A DNA stretch of 25,424 bases, from contig CAUVKI010000026.1 in NCBI GenBank assembly GCA_963552605.1, positions 1 to 25,424 of the forward strand, read 5' to 3'. Below the pieces are notes generated by a model that saw only the letters and a list, made by a program, of their open reading frames with translations, was not told the origin of the DNA and did not search any database. Made by a program: the position numbers and the translations under genes. Below, piece by piece: positions 7,966 through 16,202 of the stretch. Each line of letters opens with the position of its first letter. The first letter of the stretch is position 1. Source of the DNA: CAUVKI01 sp963552605 (GTDB lineage Bacteria > Bacillota > Clostridia > Tissierellales > Peptoniphilaceae).

Positions 7966-9689
7966 AAATTGTAGACAGGATATTGAAAATGTCCGGTAAG
8001 CATAGGAAAAGAATTATATTTTCTTTTTTTATGAGTTTTCTTGAAAGTGCAGTCGCATCTGTTCCGCTGTTCGCCACTTATATCGCATTTAGTTGGATAG
8101 CGGCAAATAATATAAATGCTCTTGGTATTATTAAAATTACAGCACTTTTATTTGCTTCAACAGGACTTCGCTACATATTCAAGCTTATGGAAAGTTTTCA
8201 AAGCGGGGTCGGATATGAAATTATTGCTGATGAAAGATTGAAACTGGGAAAGAAGTTGCTGCGACTTCCTATGGGATTTTACAGTGATGTTGATGCCGGA
8301 AATATTTCATCGGTATTGGCAAATGACTTGGTCTTTGTGGAAAGCGTTGCAATGAGTTTTTTATCCAAAGTGGTCGGAGGTGTTTTCAGCGGAATTATCA
8401 CAGCTCTATTTATGTTTCTTATTGATCGGCGAGTCGCACTGATTGCTTGCACTGTCTATCCTTTAGTCTTTATAATAAATCGTTGTATTCAAAGAATATA
8501 TATTAGACACTCCCGCACACGCCAAGAAGCCCATTCGGAAACTTCATCGGTGATGCTTGAGCACTTGGAGGGAATTTTTGTAATCAAAAACTTCAACTTA
8601 GGCGGAAAGCGGGTAGGTCGATTGGAGAGCATACTTAAAAATTTGGAAATTGTGTCTCTTGATTTTGAGATGAAAGCCGTGCCTTGGATTGGGTTATATC
8701 TATGCTGTTTTCATATCGGAACGGCTTTGATCCTCGGCACTGTTGCTTTTATTTATGCGGGAGCGGGTATTTCACTTTCTTCCGTATTTATTTTTGTGAT
8801 AATGTCATTTTCTTTCTATGCGCCTGCTGAACTGATTGGCCTTTCATCGGGATTTATTCGATTGATGGACGCTTGTCTTGACCGTATGCAAAGCATTATG
8901 GACTATCCCTTGCTTGATGAAAAATTTAGGGAAGTGCAACCAAAAAAATTTGATGTCGCTTTTAATGATGTTCATTTTTCTTATGGACATCAAAAAACAC
9001 TTAACGGGATTAGTTTTGTCGCACCTGAGAAAACTCTTACGGCGATTGTCGGACCTTCGGGCAGCGGAAAGAGCACCATATTAAATTTGATCGCCCGATT
9101 TTGGGATATACAAAAGGGAAACATCAAAATCGGCGGCGTGGACATTAAGGAGATGAACTGCGATGAGGTTATGAAATATATCAGCATTGTATTTCAAAAA
9201 GCATATCTGTTTCACGATACCGTTTTTAACAACATCAAATTTGGAAATCCCAATGCTACAAGGGAACAAGTTATGGAGGCTGCAAAAAAATCTTATTGCC
9301 ACGAATTTATTATGAAAATGAAAAACGGATACGACACGGAAATCAGCGAAAGAGGCAGTACGCTTTCAGGAGGAGAGCGTCAGCGGATTACAATTGCCCG
9401 TGCTCTCCTAAAAGATGCCCCTATTGTTCTACTTGATGAAGTAACTTCCAACATAGATCCTGAAAACGAAATGCAAATACGGAAATCCATCAACGCACTC
9501 GTGCGGGAAAAGACCGTATTTGTGGTAGCCCATAAGTTGACTTCCATAAAAAATGCTCACCGGATTATCGTGCTTGGAGGCGACGGAACTATTCGTGAAT
9601 TAGGAACCCATAAAGAATTGCTCAACGCCCACGGACTCTACGAGGAACTATGGAACAAATCACAAAAAATCGGTAAATGGACAATGTAA
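7959..9689 (+). CDS. Exporter-fold half-ABC transporter, YbtQ/IrtB-like
   Basis: A 576-residue partner of the preceding half transporter. The membrane domain covers roughly residues 12-310. The ATPase domain has Walker A GPSGSGKST at 365-373, LSGGERQR at 469-476 and Walker B IVLLDEVT at 489-496. Both catalytic glutamates of the pair are present, so neither site looks degenerate, unlike many heterodimeric exporters. ATG 7959 is preferred over an in-frame TTG at 7932 because AGGAG at 7949-7953 has a 5-base spacer to it. It is the last gene of the cassette; I see no terminator in the 138 bases that follow. Confidence 0.85.
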   Translation: MLKIVDRILKMSGKHRKRIIFSFFMSFLESAVASVPLFATYIAFSWIAANNINALGIIKITALLFASTGLRYIFKLMESFQSGVGYEIIADERLKLGKKLLRLPMGFYSDVDAGNISSVLANDLVFVESVAMSFLSKVVGGVFSGIITALFMFLIDRRVALIACTVYPLVFIINRCIQRIYIRHSRTRQEAHSETSSVMLEHLEGIFVIKNFNLGGKRVGRLESILKNLEIVSLDFEMKAVPWIGLYLCCFHIGTALILGTVAFIYAGAGISLSSVFIFVIMSFSFYAPAELIGLSSGFIRLMDACLDRMQSIMDYPLLDEKFREVQPKKFDVAFNDVHFSYGHQKTLNGISFVAPEKTLTAIVGPSGSGKSTILNLIARFWDIQKGNIKIGGVDIKEMNCDEVMKYISIVFQKAYLFHDTVFNNIKFGNPNATREQVMEAAKKSYCHEFIMKMKNGYDTEISERGSTLSGGERQRITIARALLKDAPIVLLDEVTSNIDPENEMQIRKSINALVREKTVFVVAHKLTSIKNAHRIIVLGGDGTIRELGTHKELLNAHGLYEELWNKSQKIGKWTM

Positions 9690-9770
9690 AATTTTTAACC
9701 GTTGATTATTATTGGAGAGGCGGATAAATTTCGATTGATTGAACCGTAAACAACAAGATATTTGTCGGAA

Positions 9771-9799
9771 TTGACACAACCTATGAGTTTTGATAGAAT
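9771..9799 (+). promoter_or_regulatory. Sigma-A promoter for the der operon
   Basis: A perfect TTGACA at 9771-9776, a 17-base spacer and TAGAAT at 9794-9799, with an extended -10 TG at 9791-9792. Transcription would start near 9806, close before the ribosome site of der. Confidence 0.85.
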
Positions 9800-9827
9800 T
9801 GTGCCATAATTACGATGGGGGTGTAAG

Positions 9828-11144
9828 ATGAAAAATATATTATGTATAGTGGGAAGACCTAATGTGGGCAAATCCTCGTTGTTTAACAAAATTGTCGGAA
9901 GAAGAGTTGCAATTACTGAAGATACTCCGGGAGTTACTCGTGATCGCCTTTATGCTGAAGCCAAATGGCTGGATAAAAAATTTACGGTGGTGGACACGGG
10001 AGGAATCGAGCCTGAGAGTGAGGAGGAAATTTCAAAAAATATAAAATTGCAGGCGGAAATTGCGCAGGAAACCGCAGATGTTATATTGTTCGTGGTGGAC
10101 GGGATTAACGGCTTAAGCCACGACGATAAGCAGATTGCATCTGAGCTTAGAAAATCTGACAAGCCCGTGATATTGGTTGTAAATAAAATAGATAAGCAGG
10201 AAGATCTCATAAACGCCTATGAATTTTATGAATTGGGCTTGGGAGATCCTTTTTGCATTTCAGCGGAACATTCGTTGGGAATAGGGGATTTATTGGATAA
10301 AGTGTTTGAATTTTTTCCAAAAAATCTTCCGGAGGAAGAGGACGAGGACTTAATAAAAATTGCCATTATCGGCAAACCGAATGCCGGAAAATCCTCATTG
10401 CTTAATAATATCTTAGGAGAGGAAAGAACCATAGTATCAAATGTGCCCGGAACTACCAGAGATGCAATAGACACCTATACCTCTATTGACGACAGAAAGT
10501 ATTTGTTTATAGACACGGCGGGACTTAGAAGAAAAAGGAGTATTAACGCCTTGGTGGAGAGATATTCGGTGGTTCGCACATTGGGGGCAATCGACAGAGC
10601 GGATGTTTCAATTTTAATGGTTGACGCAAATGACTCAATTACGGAGCAGGACACAAAAATCTGCGGCTATGCCCTTGAGCAGGGTAAAGCCATAGTGATT
10701 GCCATAAATAAATGGGATTTAATAGATAAAACTTCAACGACTATGGCGAATTATGAAAAAGATGTACGCTCAAAGCTTCCCTTTTTACCTTTCGCTCCGA
10801 TAGTCTTTATATCGGCAAAGACCGGAAAGCGTGTTGATGAACTGATAGCAAAGTCAAAAAAGGTTTTTGAGAACTCAAGACATAGAATAACCACGGGAAC
10901 TTTGAATGACATCGTAAATCACGCAGTGCTCCAAAACCAACCGCCCTCCGATAAGGGAAAAAGACCGAAGATTTTTTATGCCTCTCAAGTGGGAGTAGCT
11001 CCGCCGACATTTGTAATTTTCTGTAAAAATTCCGATATCATACATTTTTCCTACACTCGGTACTTGGAAAACCAAATAAGAGATCACTATCCTTTTGAAG
11101 GAAATCCTATGCGCATCTCATATAAAGAACGGAATGATTTTTAG
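9828..11144 (+). CDS. der: Ribosome-assembly GTPase Der (EngA)
   Basis: A 438-residue protein of normal length for Der, a GTPase with two tandem G domains needed for assembly of the large ribosomal subunit. The first domain has GRPNVGKSS at 9-17, DTPGVTRD and DTGG, then NKID; the second has GKPNAGKSS at 182-190, the switch DTAGLRRKR, and NKWD at 294-297. The C-terminal ~90 residues are the KH-like RNA-binding domain, ending in the usual GNPMRISYKER region. A GGGGG-type ribosome site precedes ATG 9828. It leads the operon with plsY and gpsA, a familiar Firmicute arrangement. Confidence 0.97.
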   Translation: MKNILCIVGRPNVGKSSLFNKIVGRRVAITEDTPGVTRDRLYAEAKWLDKKFTVVDTGGIEPESEEEISKNIKLQAEIAQETADVILFVVDGINGLSHDDKQIASELRKSDKPVILVVNKIDKQEDLINAYEFYELGLGDPFCISAEHSLGIGDLLDKVFEFFPKNLPEEEDEDLIKIAIIGKPNAGKSSLLNNILGEERTIVSNVPGTTRDAIDTYTSIDDRKYLFIDTAGLRRKRSINALVERYSVVRTLGAIDRADVSILMVDANDSITEQDTKICGYALEQGKAIVIAINKWDLIDKTSTTMANYEKDVRSKLPFLPFAPIVFISAKTGKRVDELIAKSKKVFENSRHRITTGTLNDIVNHAVLQNQPPSDKGKRPKIFYASQVGVAPPTFVIFCKNSDIIHFSYTRYLENQIRDHYPFEGNPMRISYKERNDF

Positions 11145-11158
11145 GCGAGGCGAAGACA

Positions 11159-11758
11159 TTGGTTATTATATATAGCATAGCTTCATACCTTTTAGGCTCA
11201 TTATCCATGGCGTATCTTATGGGAAAATTCAAGGGTGTGGATCTTAAAAATTCGGGAAGCGGCAATCTTGGAACTACCAATGCCATAAGAGTGTTGGGAA
11301 TCGGTGCCGGTGTTATCACTCTTTTATTTGATTTCTTAAAGGGATTTTTGCCGGTATTTTTATTGGAAAATTTTGTTGGCTTTGATAAGTTTACAGCACT
11401 TGCAGTTGGCTCGTTTGCGATAATCGGACATGATTTCCCGATATTTTTAAAATTCAAAGGCGGCAAGGGAGTTGCGACTTCGCTCGGAGCATTTGCGGCA
11501 TTCGCTCCTATCCACGGTTTATACGCCGCAATTTTTTTTGTGTGTACATTTTTTATTACAAAAATAATGTCTCTTTCCGTACTTCTCACTTCGGCAATAA
11601 TAATGTGTTTTTATCTTTATCTTGCAATATCCAACGGAAAATGGGAATTTATGCTGCCGGTTTTAATCGTGGCTTTAATGATTGTCCGCCATAGGGCGAA
11701 TATAGAAAGACTTTTAAAAGGAGAAGAAAAAAAGCTTACAATCGGAGGAAAAAAATGA
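11159..11758 (+). CDS. plsY: Acyl-phosphate:glycerol-3-phosphate acyltransferase PlsY
   Basis: A 199-residue integral membrane enzyme that moves an acyl group from acyl-phosphate to glycerol-3-phosphate, giving lysophosphatidic acid, the first committed step of phospholipid synthesis. The three conserved loops are visible: NSGSGNLGTTNA at 31-42, the DFLKG motif, and GHDFPIFLKFKGGKGVATS. The best start is TTG 11159, with GCGAGG at 11145-11150 and an 8-base spacer; no suitable ATG lies before the first membrane helix. It follows der by 14 bases and shares ATGA with gpsA, whose product makes the glycerol-3-phosphate that PlsY uses. Confidence 0.95.
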   Translation: MVIIYSIASYLLGSLSMAYLMGKFKGVDLKNSGSGNLGTTNAIRVLGIGAGVITLLFDFLKGFLPVFLLENFVGFDKFTALAVGSFAIIGHDFPIFLKFKGGKGVATSLGAFAAFAPIHGLYAAIFFVCTFFITKIMSLSVLLTSAIIMCFYLYLAISNGKWEFMLPVLIVALMIVRHRANIERLLKGEEKKLTIGGKK

Positions 11759-12774
11759 AGATTGCTTTTTTAGGGGCAGGCTCATGGGCAACAGCTCTTG
11801 CCGCAGTTGTGGCTTATAACGGATATGATGTCGAGTTGTGGACAAGAAATCACGAAGACGCAAGAACTTTTTGCGCTTGCAAGGAAAATACCAAGTACCT
11901 GTCAGGAATTCACCTTGATGAAAAAATCCGTTTCTCATCAGATGCACAAAGTGTCCTAAATGGTGCCGAAATTACGGTTTTGGCGACAGGAGCACAAAGC
12001 ACCGGAAAAATAATCAAGCAGTTCAAAAAACTTATTCCTGAAAAATCCATAGTTTTAAATATTTCAAAGGGGATAGAGCAGGGAACTCTCTCTCTTATGT
12101 CGGAAATTGCAAAAGAGCTTTTGCCCGGTAATTCCTATGCCGTTCTTTCAGGTCCTTCTTTTGCAAGGGAAGTTGCACAAAGAATGCCTACTGCGGTTAT
12201 TGCGGCGTCCAAAGAGAGAGAAGTCTCAAATAAAATTCAGGATATCTTTATGAATGAGAGATTTAGGGTTTATACGGGAGATGATGTCATAGGAACCGAG
12301 CTTGGAGGAAGTTTGAAAAATATTATAGCCTTGGGGGCAGGGCTTCTTTCGGGAATAGGGCAGGGGGAAAATATGAAAGCCGCTCTCATCACCCGAGGAC
12401 TTTATGAGATAATGAAAATCGGGAGAAAAATGGGAGCAAAGCCCTCAACTTTTTCGGGACTTTCCGGAATAGGAGATTTGTTTTTGACCTGTTCAGGTTC
12501 AAGCAGCAGAAACTATTGTGCAGGTGTGCTGATAGGAAAGGGTAAATCCAAAGAGGAAGCGATAGGGGAAATAGGTATGTTGGTTGAGGGAATACATACC
12601 ACCCGCTCCGCTTTTGATCTGTCCGAAAAATTCGGGATAGAAATGCCAATCACTAAAGAGATGTATTATGTGCTTTATGAAAACAAACCTATCAATTCGG
12701 CTTTGGAGGATTTGATGAAACGCTCTAAAAAGCACGAAATGGAAGCTGTTTTTGATGAATTCTCCGAAGAATGA
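11755..12774 (+). CDS. gpsA: NAD(P)-dependent glycerol-3-phosphate dehydrogenase
   Basis: A 339-residue cytosolic enzyme that reduces dihydroxyacetone phosphate to sn-glycerol-3-phosphate for phospholipid synthesis. The Rossmann motif GAGSWATALA is at 7-16, with LNISKGIEQGT near 101-111 and the catalytic lysine in LGGSLKNIIALGAGL (Lys188). The C-terminal half carries FSGLSGIGDLFLTCSGSSSRN, as expected. GGAGG stands before ATG 11755. The start overlaps plsY by 4 bases and the end overlaps the next gene by 20, so it lies inside a coupled operon. Confidence 0.97.
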   Translation: MKIAFLGAGSWATALAAVVAYNGYDVELWTRNHEDARTFCACKENTKYLSGIHLDEKIRFSSDAQSVLNGAEITVLATGAQSTGKIIKQFKKLIPEKSIVLNISKGIEQGTLSLMSEIAKELLPGNSYAVLSGPSFAREVAQRMPTAVIAASKEREVSNKIQDIFMNERFRVYTGDDVIGTELGGSLKNIIALGAGLLSGIGQGENMKAALITRGLYEIMKIGRKMGAKPSTFSGLSGIGDLFLTCSGSSSRNYCAGVLIGKGKSKEEAIGEIGMLVEGIHTTRSAFDLSEKFGIEMPITKEMYYVLYENKPINSALEDLMKRSKKHEMEAVFDEFSEE

Positions 12775-13954
12775 AAGAAAAATCGGAGAACTCGTTTCTG
12801 TAATTGTCTTACTGCTGCTTGTGATTTATCTGGGATACCTTTCATATAATGTTTTATTCTATACGTCAAAGCAAACGGTTACAGCCGTGCGGGAAAAACT
12901 TACGGAAACCTGTTTTGCAAAGGGCATTATAATTTTTGAGCAGAATATATATCCGCTTAGCGGAAATAATGTGAAGTTCTTTGTGAAAGAGGGGGAAAGA
13001 GTCTCTAAGGGAACAGCACTTTTTTCCTCCGGATTTCAACCTTCGGACGAACTCACAAGGATAAGCGCTCTTATAAATCAAGCTGAGGGAAAGACGAGGG
13101 ATTATTATTTTTCAACGATAGACGGACTTCGTGAGGCATTTTTAAAAGACGATTATGAGAGTATAAAAACGATTTTAAATTCGGTAAATTTTTCCGACAC
13201 AAGCGTTTATTTCCGATCTGTAAACTTAAACGAGAACCAATTAAATCTTGATGAGCTCAAAGCGAAAAAAGAAAAACTTGAGATTGAGGAAAAAAACATC
13301 TCAAAAGAAAAAACCGTTATCTCAAATATGAGTGGAGTAATTTCTCTTAAGCCTTCAAAACTTAATCAATCTCTTCTTCAAAAATATATGGAAACTCTCA
13401 CGACGGAAAATTTTGAAAGTATAATTAAATCCGGAACTTCTTCCCAAGAACTTAGAGTTGTCGATAATTTTCAGGCAACTCTTATTTTAAAACTTAAAGA
13501 AGAAGATTTTGAACAGGAGATAAAACCCGGGCGAGTGTTGCTCTTGGAAAATAAGGATGTCGGTTTTTTTCAGGGAACGGTGAAAGAAGTTAGAAAGCAG
13601 GATGGAAAACTTTTGATTTTTTTGACCATAGTGAATGAATTGCATAGATTTTTAAATCTTGAGTACGGTGATTTTTCCATTGTGAAATTTGAAAAGGAGG
13701 CTTTCAAACTTCCAAAGGAGTCGATTATAAAAAACGGATTGAGAATAGGAGTGTTTATTGATTATAAGGGAAGCATTGTGAGATATGTGCCGGTGGAAAT
13801 TTTAAAAGAGAATGAAAACTATGTTTATGTTTCCACGGGAGAGAACGGAAGAATAACCGAACCTATTACCAAAGAAGCCGTTTATACCTTGGCTCAATAT
13901 GATGAGGTTTTTTTGCACCCTGAAAAATTGAAGGAAGATGAAATTTTGGAATAG
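12755..13954 (+). CDS. Membrane-anchored HlyD-like adaptor protein of unknown function
   Basis: A 399-residue protein with a short cytoplasmic N terminus, one hydrophobic helix at about residues 13-32, and a large external part. Residues ~55-90 (FAKGIIIFEQNIYPLSGNNV, then VKEGERVSKGTALF) look like the lipoyl-type half-motif of HlyD/membrane-fusion proteins. A charged Lys/Glu-rich stretch near 165-190 predicts a coiled coil, and a matching beta half follows (FFQGTVKEVRKQDGKLLIFL). Similar HlyD-like proteins occur beside housekeeping genes in Clostridia and lack a known partner; none of the window's transporters lies in this operon. The start is ATG 12755, inside gpsA. A role at the cell envelope is inference. 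Confidence 0.7.
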   Translation: MNSPKNERKIGELVSVIVLLLLVIYLGYLSYNVLFYTSKQTVTAVREKLTETCFAKGIIIFEQNIYPLSGNNVKFFVKEGERVSKGTALFSSGFQPSDELTRISALINQAEGKTRDYYFSTIDGLREAFLKDDYESIKTILNSVNFSDTSVYFRSVNLNENQLNLDELKAKKEKLEIEEKNISKEKTVISNMSGVISLKPSKLNQSLLQKYMETLTTENFESIIKSGTSSQELRVVDNFQATLILKLKEEDFEQEIKPGRVLLLENKDVGFFQGTVKEVRKQDGKLLIFLTIVNELHRFLNLEYGDFSIVKFEKEAFKLPKESIIKNGLRIGVFIDYKGSIVRYVPVEILKENENYVYVSTGENGRITEPITKEAVYTLAQYDEVFLHPEKLKEDEILE

Positions 13955-13973
13955 CAAAATCCTATGTTATAAT
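13946..13973 (+). promoter_or_regulatory. Sigma-A promoter for lexA
   Basis: TTGGAA at 13946-13951, a 16-base spacer, and a perfect TATAAT at 13968-13973 with an extended -10 TG at 13965-13966. The -35 lies over the last codons of the HlyD-like gene. No GAAC-N4-GTTC LexA box, the usual Firmicute operator, is visible between 13930 and the start codon. Confidence 0.75.
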
Positions 13974-13998
13974 ATCCGCTGAGAAATGAGGTGAGAAA

Positions 13999-14619
13999 AT
14001 GTATGAAGATTTGAGTAATAAACAACTTGAAGTTTTGATGTTTCTAAAGCGTTTCATACAGGGGAGAGGATATCCGCCGAGTGTTAGGGAAATTTGTTCC
14101 GCCCTTGATTTAAAAAGTACTTCTTCCGCTTATTCTCTTTTAGAGAAGCTTGAAAAATTCGGATATATCAAACGAGCACAGGATAAACCCAGAGCGATTG
14201 AGATTATAGAAAATACCGAGTATGATTTGCCCTCAAGGCGGACTGTGGATTTGCCGGTGGTCGGTACGGTGACTGCGGGGATTCCCGTCCTTGCAGTGGA
14301 AAACATAATGGAAACTTTTCCTATGCCGGTTGATATAGTAAAGGATCGACAATTGTTTTTAATAAGAGTGAACGGCGATAGTATGATTGATGTCGGAATT
14401 TATGGAGGAGATTATGCTCTCGTGGAAAAACGGGATACAGCAGATAACGGAGATATAGTTCTTGCACTCATAGATCAGGAATTTTCCACAATCAAAACTT
14501 TCTATAAGGAAAAGGATCATATAAGACTTCAGCCCCAAAATCCTTCTATGACTCCTATAATTTCGAGAAATGTTAAGATTTTAGGTAAAGTTGTCGGAGT
14601 TATGAGATTTTTCAAATAA
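13999..14619 (+). CDS. lexA: SOS-response repressor LexA
   Basis: A 206-residue repressor and self-cleaving protease. Residues 1-70 form the winged-helix DNA-binding domain (GYPPSVREICSALDLKSTSS as the recognition region). The S24 peptidase part follows: cleavage site Ala93-Gly94 within GTVTAGIP, nucleophile Ser128 in NGDSM and general-base Lys166 in FSTIKTF. All catalytic residues are intact, so RecA-stimulated self-cleavage should work. The ribosome site GAGGTGAG lies before ATG 13999. The gene is probably transcribed alone, from its promoter to the terminator at 14640-14692. Confidence 0.95.
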   Translation: MYEDLSNKQLEVLMFLKRFIQGRGYPPSVREICSALDLKSTSSAYSLLEKLEKFGYIKRAQDKPRAIEIIENTEYDLPSRRTVDLPVVGTVTAGIPVLAVENIMETFPMPVDIVKDRQLFLIRVNGDSMIDVGIYGGDYALVEKRDTADNGDIVLALIDQEFSTIKTFYKEKDHIRLQPQNPSMTPIISRNVKILGKVVGVMRFFK

Positions 14620-14639
14620 AGTAGGATTGACTCAAAATT

Positions 14640-14692
14640 AAAAAATACGAAGAGCAAAATTATTAAACAATTCACCGCTCTTCGTATTTTTT
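14640..14692. terminator. Bidirectional intrinsic terminator between lexA and the MFS gene
   Basis: A perfect 16-bp stem (14640-14655 with 14677-14692) and a 21-base AT-rich loop. The stem is A-rich on the left and T-rich on the right, so both strands end in a T run. It serves the convergent lexA and MFS transcripts. Confidence 0.9.
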
Positions 14693-14730
14693 TACTATAG
14701 TTGATTAACTTAACTCATAAAGACCGTAAG

Positions 14731-16038
14731 TTATTTTACGGCGTCCTCGTTCGCTTTCTCCATATCCATCACTTTTTTGTTGCATAACATGGTAATGCAG
14801 GTTGCAATCAACACCAGTCCGCAAAGGACAAAAAGAAGGGCAACTCCTCTCTGTTCCCCAACCCCGAAAAATCTTCCAACCCAAGTTTCCGCCAGTAAGC
14901 CACTCGGCATAAGCAGAGGATTGAATACACGATCGGACAGAAAACCTGCAAGGAGAATCGCCGCCGGCGTGATGATTTTCATCAAGCCGTCTATCAATGC
15001 GCCCACTCTTCCCAACACATCTCCGGAAAATTTCATATGAATCATCGTCCCAAAAGTTCCGTTGGTAAACGGAACCGGCAACATGAATAAAAAATATCCC
15101 GTAGCAATAACCGCCCACATTGGAGATTTACTCATGACGCAAAGTCCGATTCCTGATAAAATCAGGCTGAGAAAAATCTTTCTAACCCTGTTTCCCGATG
15201 CCGGAAGCAAGCCCGCAACGAACCCGCCGACCACCATCGCCATACCGGAAACGGAATTCACCAAACCGTAGAACTTGGAATCATAATTTGCCATAATCAT
15301 CGGTCCCACCAACACGATACATAAATTGGCAATGAAATTCAGAAGGGCAAAGACGGAAATCAGTGCCGGAAAGCCCTGCTTTCCCTTGACATAGCTCATG
15401 GCGAATTTCATATCGGAAAGAATGCGATTTTTCCCTTCGGTGTCATTGGATACCGAAGGCTGCGGAATGCTCTGCAATGCAATGGTTAAAACGGCAATGC
15501 TGAAAGTGAAAAAATCGATGCCTAAAAGTCCTGAAAATCCGATGACGGGATATAGAGCTCCGGCAACAATCGGTGCAATCATGGACTGAACGGAACGTGT
15601 AAGCTGTCTTAACCCATTGGCTCGACCCAATTGTTCTTTCTGTACAATTTGAGGAATCGATGCGTCAAATGCAGGTCCTTGAAAGGCATTCAAGGTTGAA
15701 GAAATGAACAAAATCGGATAGACCATCCAAAGTTTCAGCATCCCCGTCAGCACCAGCACTGCCATCACTAATTTCAGCAGAGCGTCAATACTGTCCGTTA
15801 AAATCATAATCCTCTTACGATTTTTTCTGTCCGCAAAACTGCCCGCCATCGGTGCAAAAATAATACCCGGCAAAATCTGAACCAAAAAAGTCATAGCAAA
15901 GTTCATATTGCTTGAGGTCTGTTTCAACACCCAAATAGACAACCCGAAAGACGAGAGTCCCGACCCAAGAATTGAGAAAAACTGTCCTGTCCAAATCGTC
16001 ATAAACTTCTTCATAGATTTAGATTTATTGTCCGTCAT
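14731..16038 (-). CDS. MFS efflux transporter (MFS_3, macrolide/enterobactin-exporter-like)
   Basis: A 435-residue, twelve-helix major facilitator protein of the cytoplasmic membrane. The motif A loop between helices 2 and 3 is GSFADRKNRKRI at 66-77. The N terminus (IWTGQFFSILGSGLSSFGLS) and the LNAFQGPAFDASIPQIV segment are typical of MFS_3 exporters such as Mef macrolide pumps and EntS, so it probably expels a drug or small hydrophobic molecule; the substrate is unknown. GGAGG stands just before ATG 16038. It appears to be a single-gene transcript. By eye its base composition is more GC-rich than the der and cassette genes, which may hint at transfer, but I could not measure this. Confidence 0.85.
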   Translation of the reverse strand: MTDNKSKSMKKFMTIWTGQFFSILGSGLSSFGLSIWVLKQTSSNMNFAMTFLVQILPGIIFAPMAGSFADRKNRKRIMILTDSIDALLKLVMAVLVLTGMLKLWMVYPILFISSTLNAFQGPAFDASIPQIVQKEQLGRANGLRQLTRSVQSMIAPIVAGALYPVIGFSGLLGIDFFTFSIAVLTIALQSIPQPSVSNDTEGKNRILSDMKFAMSYVKGKQGFPALISVFALLNFIANLCIVLVGPMIMANYDSKFYGLVNSVSGMAMVVGGFVAGLLPASGNRVRKIFLSLILSGIGLCVMSKSPMWAVIATGYFLFMLPVPFTNGTFGTMIHMKFSGDVLGRVGALIDGLMKIITPAAILLAGFLSDRVFNPLLMPSGLLAETWVGRFFGVGEQRGVALLFVLCGLVLIATCITMLCNKKVMDMEKANEDAVK

Positions 16039-16097
16039 TTTTCCGCCTCCTATCGGTCATATGAAGTTCTTTTTGTAATGCTATTACTCAATAGAAG

Positions 16098-16124
16098 TAT
16101 GGTTATATCTACTTTGCGACCATA
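16098..16124. promoter_or_regulatory. Inverted repeat upstream of the MFS gene, possible operator
   Basis: TATGGT (16098-16103) and ACCATA (16119-16124) form a perfect 6-bp inverted repeat with a 15-base gap. It is about 60 bases upstream of the MFS start and includes a minus-strand TATAAC that could be the -10 box; I found no good -35. A related ATGGT-TATAA-ACCAT hairpin is at about 16183-16197, just past the lpd stop. The operator role is speculative. Confidence 0.3.
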
Positions 16125-16202
16125 AAAATTCGTGTATCTTCTGCGGAGTACAAATCGCTGATATTCATAATTCAAATAAATAATGGTATAAAACCATATT
16201 TT

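Noticed and set aside
9670..9702. CGGTAAA...TTTAACCG inverted repeat as a terminator for the transporter cassette
   Set aside because: The stem needs a bulge, the loop is long, and no T run follows.
9690..9770. Ribosome-site-like GGAGAGGCGG near 9713 hinting at a further small gene after the second half-ABC transporter
   Set aside because: No start codon at a suitable distance opens a frame of more than a few codons.
14724..14741. CCGTAA/TTACGG hairpin at the MFS stop codon as a terminator
   Set aside because: No T run follows on the minus strand, and the 16-bp bidirectional terminator just beyond explains termination.
14705..15118. 137-codon minus-strand frame inside the MFS gene
   Set aside because: It is a frame shadow of the MFS gene, with Trp/Arg/Gly-rich content and no ribosome site.
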